A stretch of 64,000 nucleotides of DNA from Mesaphorura yosii (taxonomy: Eukaryota > Arthropoda > Collembola > Poduromorpha > Tullbergiidae), in contig WIXG01000392.1 of NCBI GenBank assembly GCA_009869945.1, forward strand, positions 1-64,000. Direction: 5' to 3'. Of the stretch, positions 20,680 to 33,064 are shown piece after piece. Position 1 is the stretch's first letter. Every line of letters begins with the position of its first letter. A program made the translations under genes and the position numbers. The notes under the pieces were generated by a model, which did not search any database, had not been told where the DNA came from, and saw nothing but the letters and a program-made list of their open reading frames with translations.

Positions 20680-23600
20680 ATGTACCCAGCTCAACGTAAG
20701 TATACCTCTTCAACTTCTTCTCTTTTAATTCCACTTTGTCCCGCATTCGCATTCGTATGTTCGCGTTCGATCAATTTTTAATTCTTGGAGGTCCGTCACG
20801 CTCACGCAGAAAATGAGTCAGAGTCACCCGATCCGTCCTTAATTAAAGCAATTCGGCTCTCGGCTCCGAAATCTCGCTGCTAATGACTAATTAACTAATT
20901 AGGAGAATGGAGAACGGAGAACCAAATCAAAGTGTAAACATTTTGCAGTCACACGCCATTCAATGACAATACTGAACTTGGATTTCATTTTCACCTTTTC
21001 AATCCATGCATGGGTTCATCCACGATGGTAGGACAAAGCTTTTAGGAGCTTGTTTCATTACTCCAGAGTGCTGTAGTGCGAGGGAGTCGTCCGTATCTCG
21101 GGAGACGGTCTGAAGTTCTGAAATGCGGTCACGGGGTTCCAGATAAGACCCCGCTGTGCATTCGCCATTCCATGCATGTTCAGTCTTCAGTCTGGCCACG
21201 AAATTAATCAAGCGACCGAATAACCAGCTTCAAGTTGCATAATGCAAGATTTCATATTTCTATTCTTCCCTCTGACATTTCACGGCGCGACGTTGCCGTG
21301 GCGGACGATCCAAATTTGGATCCGGGATGCGAGAGACAATGAACGCTTGGCTGATTCTGCACTGTACTGCTTGCACACATTGTCAAGTCGTCATTGTCCT
21401 TTGAAGTCGACATCAGCTGACGTCAAAAGTCAACTCATCGCGAAGATTGCAATCTGAATATGGAAATTTCATTCCGGGAGGAAATCCAAGAATTTGCAGG
21501 CGTCGCCTCTTTGCATTGCAGTCAAAAGTAAAATCAGTCGGTGGAAGCGACGAGCGAGTTTGTTTGCTTGACCTGAATTTGAGCCAAGCCGCCGAGTACG
21601 ATAACGCGTATCAGCGTAGGCATGCGATAAGGCAGTTGGCAAGTCGCGTTCACTTTGACCCCAAAATTAAAGAGTCCAGACAAAGTTGCTACGTGGGCGG
21701 GCGAAAGTCTGTCTGTTTACATTTCTCGAGGCGGGTCGAGTTGAATGCTCTGGAAGTACGATTCATTACGATCCGAGACAGTAATAATAACAAAACATAG
21801 AAGACGACGTAAGCGATAAAATGATGCGAGATCAGCAAAGACGCGACACGCAAGACAGGAGGAAATGAAGGAGAAGAAAAGAAGGAAGTTGTAAACAGTA
21901 AATATCGAAGCTTCTCTAAGTTCAATAGCATTTTGAGCTCCATTTTCATGTAAAACTGTAAATGGCTGGCAGAGTTGAGTGGAGGGAGCTGCCTGGAGTG
22001 CCGCACCTGGACAAAATTCCATCTGCCTGTCTGCCTGCATGTAAACAGCCTTGCCTGTGCTCGAAATGGACATATAAAAAAGGTGAAAGACTTCTGCTCG
22101 TGCCGTGCCCGTCTTTAGCATAAATGCACAAAATGCCAAGCCAAGCCGTGATGAAAGAGCTGAAAGGCTGCTCGGTCCTTGCTAAGTTAACTGCGCTACC
22201 AACTTCGTGCTACGCTTTTTGGCTTGGCTTGGTAGAGTTTTGGGCTCGGCTGGGGCAGGGGAAACTCGAGACCGTGATCGAGAATAATAGTGGATGGTGA
22301 TATAAACGAGCAGATGCGTCGTCCATCGCACAGCACGGCACAGGACCCCAAATATTTAATTCCTCTCCTCTTAAACACTGCCAAGCCAGTGAATGAGCAG
22401 TGAGTCGAGCCCAATAAGGGACGCTGTGCACATTAACTCTTTACTGAGCTATAGGCAGAACCCCTCTTGCCAGTTGCCAGCTTGTAGTGAGTGTTAAAGT
22501 TGTGCTCCGTCACCCCGACGCTGCTGTGGCACGCTCTGAGTTTCTGAGCCCAACTCCCAACTCGTTCTCTCACTGCAACGATCGACTGCACAGCAACAGC
22601 GAACGGTACTTTTGGCCTTTCTGTTTGTGTTTCTTCGTCCTCGATCCACTTCGGATTTAATTCCAACTGCTCCTGCGTAAAAGCCTCCGCTTCCTCTCCA
22701 TTTGGCTTCCTTCCTTTCACTACGTTTCCAGCGTAGCAGAAACGAAGAAAGAGTCCCCTTCAGAACGCTCAAAGTGCAGCAGCAGCAGCAAAGTATAGTG
22801 AGTCATGGGCTAACACACGCTTCACTTACTCCTCTTCGTCACATCGTAATTACCAACAATTAACGACCACCGCCATGTTAGCCATGGTGAACAGATAAAC
22901 CACACCACCAGCATTTAACCAGTGTATCAGTCGAGTTTAATCAAGGCGCAAAATGGCTCAGAAATGAACGGCTTCCTCGAATGCCTCGAATGTAAGACGC
23001 AGTTGGCAGCCCCAAAGCAAAAGCCCCGCACTCCGTCCCCCCGGGTCTCGATAGCTTCTGTGTAGATAACTAATTGACTCTCTTGGATATGTTTGCAGCT
23101 CCAGGACCCCCGCCTCCGGGCGTCGGGACTCCCGTGGCTGGGGTGACACCCGGAACCATCGGCATGATTGCGCCACAAGCAACCTCCCCACTCCAGCCAC
23201 CGCCAACATCGCCAGAAATGCCAAGTAAGACATCAAACTGATCCAACTCTCTTCTTTAATTTCATTTTGACAATTTCATGCACCTTAAAGCGGCTTAATG
23301 TCACTTGAAAGTTCAAGTTGGTCGTATTTAAAGTTGTGGATCCAGTAATGAGTTTAAAGCTCCAGAAAATGGGTGCCCAGGACTCAATGGCCTGACTTGA
23401 GTAGTGGAGGCATAGAACGCGGAACAGAAACCCATCAAATGACGAGGAGTTCGGCTTATAAGAAGCTGCGGCTTTGGCTCTCTCTTTGGCCTTAATGAGT
23501 CATAAACTTGTGAATAAAAGGATTAATGGCTTCATAATTTTGTATCTCGCTCAACATATGGGCCAAAATTAAATCGCACATGGTCTCATAAAAACCGAAA

Positions 23601-26600
23601 TGATGAAATAAAATAAGCTTAAGAATAAGAATCACGGCAATTATTGAAATTATGACAGTGGGTTAATTCTTTTGCCTATTTTATATTTTCCAGTCTTTTT
23701 GTGTCCTCGTCGTCCGAATCTCGGGCACGAGGGTCGTCCGATCATTCTGAAGGCGAACCACTTCCAGATTTCGATGCCTCGTGGGTTCATCCACCACTAC
23801 GACGTGTCCATTCAGCCCGACAAGTGCCCGCGGAAGGTCAACCGGGAGATCATCGAGACGATGGTTCACGCCTACACGAAAATATTCAGCACTCTGAAGC
23901 CGGTATTTGACGGGCGTTCGAACCTGTACACGAGGGACCCGCTGCCAATCGGAAACGACCGAGTTGATCTCGAAGTGACGCTGCCAGGCGAAGGGAAAGA
24001 TCGTGTGTTCAGGGTGCAGATCAAATGGGTCGCCCGCGTCTCGCTCTACGCACTGGAGGAGGCGCTGGAGGGACGTTCGCGCACGATCCCCTACGACGCG
24101 ATCCAGGCACTCGATGTGGTGATGCGCCACCTGCCATCGATGACGTACACGCCAGTGGGTCGGAGCTTCTTCTCGTCGCCGGACGGGTACTACCACCCGC
24201 TGGGCGGGGGTCGGGAGGTGTGGTTCGGCTTCCACCAGTCAGTCCGGCCCTCGCAGTGGAAGATGATGCTCAACATCGATGTGTCTGCGACGGCGTTCTA
24301 CAAGGCGCAGCCCGTGATTGAGTTCATGTGCGAGGTGCTCGACATCCGCGACATCAACGACCAGCGCAAGCCGCTCGCCGACTCCCACCGCGTCAAGGTA
24401 ATATATGTACCAAAAAGAATTTGTTAAACACGTTCGGTTCAATGTTTTAATGTTTTCGCAATGAACGTTTTTATTTACTCCATGAGAAGCACGAATGTTT
24501 ACTTAACAAATGTTTAAAAACGAATGACTTATACGAAATGAGATTAAGTAGTGAACTTTTCATGAGCAGATAACTAAGCAAATTAGAAACAAATTTCCAA
24601 TTTTCACCTCCCACCATATCAAGCATTACAGTTTTTATTTTCAAACTTGCAGTTCACGAAGGAGATAAAGGGCCTCAAGATCGAGATCACCCACTGCGGC
24701 ACGATGAAGCGCAAGTACCGGGTCTGCAACGTCACGCGCCGCCCCGCGCAGATGCAGAGCTTCCCGCTCCAGCTGGAGAACGGCCAGACGGTCGAGTGCA
24801 CCGTCGCCAAGTACTTTCTCGACAAATACAAAATGAAACTCAGGTTCCCCAACCTACCCTGCCTCCAGGTCGGACAGGAACACAAACACACCTACCTCCC
24901 ACTCGAGGTGAGGGCGTACTTTCTTCTTCTTTTGCCCACTTCCGGTATCATTTATATTTAGTGATGACTTTTGTTCTATCTCTGAACCACCGTGAATACT
25001 TACGATTAGTCTTTCTGAAAAATGCCCACTGGCTCCAAGCAGCCATCAGCAGCTGATTAACTAGATTAACCCATTTCCTTATCTCTTTGTCTTCAGGTAT
25101 GCAATATCGTGGCTGGTCAGCGGTGCATCAAGAAGCTGACGGACATGCAGACGTCGACTATGATCAAGGCGACTGCCCGCTCGGCGCCTGACCGGGAGCG
25201 TGAGATCAACAACCTCGTGCACAAGGCGGACTTCAACACGGATCCGTACGTGCAGGAGTTCGGGCTGACCATCAGCAACTCAATGATGGAGGTCAGGGGT
25301 CGCGTGCTCCCTCCCCCCAAGTTGCAATATGGCGGACGAGTAAGTTTGGTTTGTATCGTCTGATTTTCTTTCCTCATCACAAACATCACACCACACATAA
25401 AAACGCAAAGTGGCCAGAACCCTGACAAAGGGCTCTGGCCACTCGGCCAAAGTGCAAAGGGGACAACCATCTCGGCCGTGCCAAAGATTAAATATTAAAC
25501 GCGAGATGGATTTTTTTAAATTGCACGGTGAGTGAGTGCCCCTTCGCATTTGAGACAGAGACACGCTCCGTTGCCCGGCAGACGCCCTGAAATGTTGTGA
25601 ATGGTAAAAGTGACCTGCGATCGCGCCTCGCCCTTGCAAGAGTCCAGTAGGCTCCTTCTGGACTCGCGTGTCCCTTTCTGTCGTGCTTTCATTGTACAGC
25701 CTGAACCTTGTACCAAAGTGCCCCAATGCGGGTGGTGGAGGGTAGTTGCCCTGTAGAGCTGGTGGGGGTAGACACTTTTAGTATTCACAGGATTCGAGGT
25801 TCGCCCGGGTGAAAGTCGCGACTCTCTCAAAACGTCTTTTTCTGTTGCAGACGAAGCAGCAGGCGCTTCCGAATCAGGGCGTGTGGGACATGCGGGGGAA
25901 ACAATTCTTCACGGGCGTCGAGATCCGTGTGTGGGCCATCGCCTGCTTCGCCCCGCAGCGGACAGTGCGGGAGGACTCGCTCCGCCAGTTCACCCAGCAG
26001 CTGCAGAAGATCAGCAGCGACGCGGGAATGCCCATCATCGGCCAGCCCTGTTTCTGCAAGTACGCCACGGGCCCCGACCAGGTCGAACCCATGTTCAAGT
26101 ACCTCAAGTCCACCTTCCAGGGCCTCCAACTCGTCGTCGTCGTCCTCCCCGGCAAAACACCCGTGTACGCAGAGGTCAAGCGCGTGGGCGACACGGTCCT
26201 CGGCATGGCCACGCAGTGTGTTCAGGCGAAGAACGTCAACAAAACATCGCCCCAAACCCTCTCTAATCTCTGCCTGAAGATCAATGTCAAACTCGGAGGC
26301 ATCAACTCCATCCTCGTACCAAACATTCGTCCAAAGGTTAATGCCAAATGCAAAGGCCAACTGCAAAAATGCAATTGTAGTGCAGGTTGACTAATCAGGC
26401 ACCTGTCTCTGTTTGATCAGGTATTTAATGAGCCGGTGGTGTTCCTGGGCGCAGACGTGACTCACCCGCCAGCAGGAGACAACAAGAAACCATCCATCGC
26501 TGCTGTCGTTGGTAAGTGGACTTATCTACTAAACTTAAATTTTCTTGCTTGTTCAGGTTAATGAGCGTCATCTTTCTTCAGGTTCGATGGACGCGCACCC

Positions 26601-27386
26601 GTCTCGTTACTCGGCGACAGTGCGGGTGCAGCAGCACCGTCAGGAGATCATTCAGGAGCTGTCGAGCATGGTGCGGGAGCTGCTGATAATGTTCTACAAG
26701 TCGACGGGCGGGTACAAGCCGCACCGGATCATTCTGTATCGGGACGGGGTGTCGGAGGGTCAGTTTCTGCAGGTCCTCCAGCACGAACTCACTGCCATCC
26801 GCGAAGCGTGCATCAAGCTGGAGGCGGACTACAAGCCGGGCATCACCTTCATCGTCGTCCAGAAACGCCACCACACGCGTCTCTTCTGCGCCGACAAAAA
26901 GGAACAATCGGGCAAGTCGGGCAACATCCCCGCAGGAACCACCGTCGACGTCGGTATCACCCACCCGACAGAGTTTGATTTCTACCTTTGCTCCCACCAG
27001 GGCATCCAGGTTGGTAAACTTACTTAACCAACTCTCAATCAGCTGACTCCTGACTTTTTATTTAATTTCTTCACCAGGGCACGAGTCGGCCGTCGCACTA
27101 CCACGTGCTGTGGGACGACAACCACTTTGACTCTGATGAGCTGCAGTGTCTGACGTACCAACTCTGCCACACGTACGTGCGCTGCACGCGGAGTGTCTCC
27201 ATCCCGGCGCCCGCGTACTATGCCCACCTGGTCGCCTTCCGGGCCCGGTACCACCTGGTGGAGAAAGAGCACGACTCTGGGGAGGGGAGCCACCAGAGCG
27301 GCTGCTCCGACGATCGGACGCCGGGCGCCATGGCCCGCGCCATCACTGTGCACGCAGATACCAAGAAGGTCATGTACTTTGCTTGA
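20680..27386 (+). CDS. Ago1: Argonaute-1 (miRNA-class Argonaute)
   Basis: Ago1 loads microRNAs and silences target mRNAs in the cytoplasm. Nine coding exons by phase-matched splice sites: 20680-20695, 23099-23224, 23694-24397, 24653-24907, 25097-25339, 25851-26336, 26421-26511, 26582-27009 and 27078-27386. After a Pro-rich N-terminus come the N, PAZ (from about [12 protein letters not shown] onward), MID and PIWI domains, and the protein ends in the canonical MYFA. The slicer tetrad is intact: Asp in GADVTHPP, Glu in RQEIIQEL, Asp in [10 protein letters not shown] and His in [10 protein letters not shown]. The sequence is closer to insect Ago1 than to vertebrate AGO2 throughout, for example [14 protein letters not shown]. 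The first exon has only 16 coding bases and is followed by a 2.4-kb intron. A 3' UTR of about 1.1 kb ends near AATAAA at 28511. Confidence 0.95.
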
Positions 27387-28104
27387 TGCTCCTCCCGCCC
27401 TAGGAAAATTGAACAATTGTCGGCGGAGCAGCAAGCGTGGTGGTGGTGTTATTCTCTCGCGCTGGCTTATCTTATCTTACCAACCCAGCATGTCATCGTC
27501 ATCCTAGTTACTAGTTTAGTTAGCCAGTTAACTAAAGAGGCTAGAGTTAAGTAGTTCCTCGGGCTTGGTTGGCGCGTTCCTTGACTTTCAAGACAACCAA
27601 CGTCGCGACGTTGTTCTATGCACAAACCCACAATTAACTAATTAACAGTTAGTGCGTTAGTTTTTACTTTGGTTGGGTGGATCCAAGCGAAGGTTAGCAG
27701 TGGAGCAATGCTTTTGCTATTTGCTAAGGCTAAGTTGTAGAGACAATAATTATGGTGGCTGACATTATGAGTCGGTTGTTCATTTGATTGGCACTCTGTA
27801 CATTGTAAACCGAGGGTGGTATAGTGGGCAGATGAGTCGCGGGGACAATCAGACACGTGACCACTCTCCGCGGTCATTTAGTAGCCCACTAATCACCCAA
27901 CCTCCTAAATTAGACACGACACGACTCCCGGGGAATTGTGCGAAGAATTATTGTCAGAAGGGAAGAAGGAAAGAGCTGATCCACGTTTATCCTAATAATT
28001 AGAAATAATCAAGGCTAGTTGACTAACTTGCCTGCATTTACTAAGCTAAGCCAGGGCAAATGACCTCATGCAAATACGCTTGATACCAGCTCCAGCAATT
28101 AAGT

Positions 28105-28122
28105 ATTAATTAATTAATTAAT
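28105..28122. repeat. Short TTAA/ATTA microsatellite
   Basis: About four to five copies of the tetranucleotide ATTA lie in the Ago1 3' UTR. It is too short to be more than a minor landmark. Confidence 0.6.
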
Positions 28123-28510
28123 TTCCGAGGAGAATTAAGTCGGTAGTCGAGTCACTCCGCCGCCAGCCAAAAGTCTAAAGTCGAATCCCACATTCCCAAC
28201 CCAATTAAATAGCAATTATCGTAAACTCAAATGCAAGATGCAAGTAAACTCAATAAGCAAGAGCGGAATTCTGTAGCGATAAGGCTAGAGATAAGGCACG
28301 AAATAATGAGCATTCGGCACTAAAAACTAAAAGTAGTTCACCTGCAAATAATCCTTCACTAATTGCCAATAACCAGTTTAGTGTTTTATTATTACAGTTC
28401 TCTTGTTGCATTAATCAAGTAGAGTTTGTTAATCCTCTCAGTTTCATTTCCAGGGTCAAAAGGTCAAATCTTGGTTGAATTTAACGTGTTAAATTTTAAA
28501 TTAGCCTATT

Positions 28511-28516
28511 AATAAA
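28511..28516 (+). terminator. Poly(A) signal of Ago1
   Basis: AATAAA lies in the only gene-free gap between the Ago1 stop (27386) and the converging minus-strand gene that ends at 28565. It implies a 3' UTR of about 1.1 kb, long for this compact region, as expected for an Ago1 mRNA that is itself regulated. Earlier signals have not been excluded. Confidence 0.45.
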
Positions 28517-28564
28517 AGTAAAGTGCAAATTCAATTCATTTCGTCTGCCGTTGTTTGTTGTTGT

Positions 28565-31045
28565 TCATTTGTCTGCGTCTTGAATGTCGTTTGTGAGGAG
28601 GAGCGCCCCGGCGAGAAGGAGTACCTTCGTTTCCGCAGGCAGCCCACTATGCAGGTTCACATAAAACGTCCCGTCAGCACCTCCGCCCGCACTCATCTTG
28701 CACCCAGCCTGCTTCGCCGTCGGGGGTCCTCGGAAGAGCGGCTGCTGGAGGTACGCGTTGCCGAAGGTCAGGTGCCGAGAGATGGAGCCCACGCAGCCCT
28801 TGTCCTTGCTCGTGTCCGCCTCGTCCGCAGGATACGCCGCCCCAGCCTCAAGACCCAGCGCGGAAAAAATCTGAAAGCATGATAACAAATAAATCAGACG
28901 TGTCCCGCATCCGCTCATTGTCTTTTTTGAGTTGGGCACTCGGCACTTGCCAAGTATTCGCTGGTGGCGGCGAGGAGTTCATCTGCGTCGGCGTCCACCC
29001 CTTCCTGCCCCTTGCCTTGACCCGTGTTTCTTCGGATTGTGAATCGTTCCGCTGTGACGTAGTTCTGGAGGATGAGCACCGGACGTGTCTGGTTGCAGGT
29101 CAGGAAATTGGCACTGCCCAACTCCTTCACCCCTCCTCCGCTCGAGACGGAAACGGTCGCACTCTACGGGCAAGTAATTAGAGCAATTAAATGAATGAGT
29201 TAGCTTGGCGTGGACGGTGCTTACGTGGAGGTTGCAGTCTGGCGCCCCACACTCGTGACACTCCATCGTGACCATATTGTTGCTGCTGCCTGTCGACTCG
29301 AGCAGGCCGCCGAAAGCGCTGAAGGCGAGGGCGGCCGGGTGCATGATGTGCTTGAGCGTGAACTTGACTCCGTTGCCTGCGTCAGCCTCCAGCGAAGCCC
29401 CTCCAGCGCCTGCTCCCTTTGTTGTTGTTTGGTGGACGGTGAAGAGCGGGACTCGCGACTTGTAGAAGCCGTCCTCCTGATAAATGCTGTGCGAGAGGAG
29501 CGAAGGAGCCCCGTCCCTCGACTCGGCCCGCTTCAGAAGAGTCGAACTGAAGATGGTAGACAACGTGCCTCGGTCGAAGAGCGCTGTGAAAAACAAGACG
29601 AAGAACCGACAGGCATGCGATAAGGAAACTGATAAACCACTGCTGCAGTGGATCGCTTACAGCTTCTGCCGTTGAAGAAGGAGGCGCGTTGGATTCGCAA
29701 TGTTTTGATGGGACCCAGAATGTCCAGGGACTTGAACCATGGAGCCTCAAACAGCGACGTCTCGGAAGAACCTGCACAAAGATTGGAGGTTTTTTCTTCA
29801 TCGTCAAAGGCAAATGACGTGGGCTTACTGTAGAAGTTTGGTGGTGGCTGGATGGAGTCGATGCCCAGCTGACTGTCGCTTTCACCAACTGCCCTCACTG
29901 CCTTGCCCACCTTTTCTTCCTGCGGCTGTGTCGTGGCGCTGTCGAGTAGTGGGAAGACATACGCAGAGATGTTCATGTTGTCATCGAGAGGAACCTCTCC
30001 GTTCGCCTTCTCTTCTTCATCAGCTTCCGTCTGGGCTTCAGTGTCGATGCGGACGTCGCTCTGCTCCTGCGTGGCGAACGCTGAGGACTCATCGTCGTCC
30101 GCCGTCGCCATACACGCTTCGGGAGCGGACATGGATCTGGAGGCCTTGACCTCCTTCAAGAACGACAACGAAGACTGTCGGATGGTGTCTAGAACTTCTA
30201 GGAAGTCCTCCTGCGTCTTCGGCAGGCTCAGCTGCTCTGGCACAGCCTCTTCTGTGACCTCCTCCTCTGTCGGGGGTTGTTCAGTTTTTGGCTGGTCTGA
30301 TTCATCAGGGCGGAGGTTGGTTTGTGACTGGTCGCTGGCGTCTTCGTACACGTCGGTGTCGCTGTTCGACTCGTGCAAACCTTCGAAGGCCGACTTTTCA
30401 GGTGGAGCATCTTTGGAGCCAGTTTCTTTCTCTACTCTGGTTTCAGCTCCAATCTCCCCATTTTGAAACGGCGTCTCATCTTGTGCACCGGCTGGTTTCG
30501 AGTCGGATTCTTCCATTTTCACTTCTTCCGCTGGTTCAATTGCAGGCTCTTCCAAAGTGAAAGTTGTGAAGCTGGCCGACTTTTGTTGGCGGGGTTGGCT
30601 CCGAGCTGGAGGAGAGTCGGTTTTGGTCGTCTTCTGGGAACCTCTGCGCGGACTGACAAAGTGGCTGTAGCGACTCACCGCTTGCGCCCCGGGCTTCGAT
30701 CTCGATCTCACCAGAGGAATTCTGTTCGGAGTCGTCGATGCGGACGCTGGAGTCGTGGTGTGTGGAGCAGGAGCCGTCGGAGTTTTGAATGGAGTCGCCG
30801 AAGGAGTCGTAAGTGCGCCGCCAGGAGTTTGGAATCTGTAAGTCTTCTTCGGAGCCGAGAAATTAGGCCCTGCCTCCATCGCGGCAGAGCGAGGGCGGAG
30901 CTTCATAGGCGACGGAGAGGCCAGGCGCTGCTTGCGTTGTTGTTCTAGGAAAGCGTAGCCAGGCAACGAATTCGGGGGCTCCCGCCTGCGACTGTGGGCG
31001 CTTCGGCATGAGTTCTTGCTGAGTGAGGAACCAATGAAACTCATC
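28565..31045 (-). CDS. Large orphan: disordered acidic N-terminal half, Cys-bearing C-terminal half
   Basis: The probable start is the ATG at 31045 (MSFIGSSLSKNS), right after a TTTGCCCAG acceptor that implies a 5' UTR intron. Exon 1 (31045-29661, 461 codons) is low complexity: a Ser/Thr/Pro-rich basic part with many TTP/TPS motifs, then a long Glu-rich acidic part. It ends in a hydrophobic block APWFKSLDILGPIKTL. Exon 2 (29583-29225) and exon 3 (from 29163) join in phase and are more ordered, with a CHECGAPDC cysteine cluster. The join to the last exon (about 28873-28565) is unresolved because no GT in the needed phase is strong. The last 35 residues (FYVNLHSGL...KVLLLAGALLL) loosely recall the end of phospholipid scramblases. 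I do not recognise the family. Confidence 0.5.
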
Positions 31046-31387
31046 TTCCGAAAGGAGAAACGGCTCTGGGCAAAGATTAGCAACAAAATTTGAATTTGAG
31101 AATTTTGTGATGAAATTACGAGCGAGCCTTTCAGAGTTGGTGACTGTCGAACTCCGGACGCGACGCAGGTGGAATCATTGCACAATCTGGAAACATGCAA
31201 CGGCGATGCCCATTCGAAAAGATTGATTTGGTGATCGTGAATCAACAAATTAGTGACCGCGTCGTGCACTGCACAAGTGTGCCTAGGCAACGTTGCCTTC
31301 ATTTTGATGCTGAAAAAATTTATTATTCTCGAAATCACAGTAAAATCGCCATTAATTAAATTCGATTGCAATTAAAATACAAAATTA

Positions 31388-32403
31388 TTAATCTTCAGTT
31401 TCCTCGTCGTCCTCGTCCTCATCTTCCATTTCCTCAGCCTCCTCCGTCCGTTCTGAAGGCTCTTCACCGCCCTCTTCATTATCTTCATCCTCCTCCTCCT
31501 CGTCGACCAGCACTTGGAAGGAGTTTGGTGGGCTCCAGACAGAGTCCAGAATGATGCGAAACTCCGCCATCTGAATCTCCATCAATTTCTGTAATTTAAT
31601 TACATGAAATGAATATATTAAGAGTTCAAAAGAGATTCAGAATGCGAAAGCAGGTGGACTTACGAGAATTTTTGCTTGTTCCGGATTTAGGATGTGACCC
31701 CGCTTGCAGACTTTGTACTTCTTCAACATCGTCACCACTCCACGCTTGAGGGTCGTCGGCAGGCCAAGAGAACGCAGGTGCGGCTCGATGGCGTGCGAAA
31801 ACTGCGGAAGGGGTCCTTCGGGGATCCGAATCGTTTCGGCGGCGACGTTCCCAGAGCGAGCAAAGTCTTTCTTTACAAAAGTGTCAAAGAACTTCTGAAC
31901 TTCTTTGCGATCCTTGTTGGTCATCAGCACACCGCAATCGCCCTGAAATTAAGTTGGCAATTAGAAAGAGCTCCCGAAATACGAGACCCAGATAACTGAT
32001 AAGATAGGGCCCTTACTGTGATTCTAGCTGTGAGGAGGTGGAGGTTCTTCTTGACCTCCGTCTGCTCACTCCGTCCCAAGGCCACTTCGATGATTTTGTT
32101 CTTCCCGAGGAACATTTTGGAGTCCTTCCAGTCCATTCGGAGCTCGCGGAGGGCGTTTCCGCGCATTCCGACGACCTTGAAAACGTAAATGTTCTTGAAC
32201 TGCTCGGCGGACTCCTTCAGGTCCAAAATCATCTTCTTCTTCCACTCCTTGTCGTGCTTCGTCGTCTTTGTCAGACTCACTGCAATCCCACAAGACAGGG
32301 GCCATCAGATTTAATGCCAGGCAGTCTTCTATTTTTTAAGTTAAATTAATTTCGCTTGTTGCAGTTGTAGCTCACCCTTCTTATCTCTCTTTGATTTGGG
32401 CAT
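31388..32403 (-). CDS. mrto4: mRNA turnover protein 4 homolog (ribosome assembly factor)
   Basis: MRTO4/Mrt4 is a paralogue of the ribosomal stalk protein P0 that occupies its site on nuclear pre-60S particles. Four phase-consistent exons (32403-32376, 32279-32017, 31942-31664, 31588-31388) encode 256 residues, against 239 in human. The N-terminus MPKSKRDKK followed by VSLTKT is the family signature and the first exon ends exactly there. The P0-like core includes MFLGKNKIIEVALG and the block LGLPTTLKRGVVTMLKKY. An acidic Glu/Asp-rich tail of about 45 residues ends the protein, as in other MRTO4 proteins. No odd feature is seen. Confidence 0.92.
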
Positions 32404-33064
32404 CTTGTGATTCTGAATACGCTTGAGTGCGATGTGATTGTCCGATTTGGCTCCGTCTCCGTCCCGGAATGCCAATCAACAATGTGAATCTTAGTTATAA
32501 GAAAACACTGCAACTTAACTGGAGTCTTTGATGAGTGTCTTTGGCTGCTGATAAGAATTCCGGTTAACGGCGACGACTGCCTTTTGACTGGCGATGACTT
32601 TGCTTTGGCTGGAAGTGTGTTAGTCGGAGCTCGAAAGCAGTTTATCTCGTGTGTAATTTGAAGTTGGAGGCAAAGGGCAAAACGCGGCGGGTGAGGCAAT
32701 GCGAGAAACAAGCGAGACGACTCTTACGAAATGCTTTTTATTTCACGTAGATAAATGCTCATTACACAAGTGAAAACGGATTCCAATAAATTCAATTTCA
32801 TCAATTTGACAAGATTTAACAAAATGACAATTTGACCAATCGGGAACATAAAACGGGAGATGACGACCTGACCACTTTTAACGTAAATTAACTCGACGGC
32901 TATAGAAAATAAGTTCATGGTTAAGTTAGCATTAGCCAGTTTAATGGTTCTATCCGAAACAGAACTACTTTCATTTTCAGGGGATTAGTTAAATGCTAGA
33001 CAAGCCAATCCGTAGACACGTCAGCCACGTTCCAGAATACTCACTCACGCATTTCCATTTGCAC

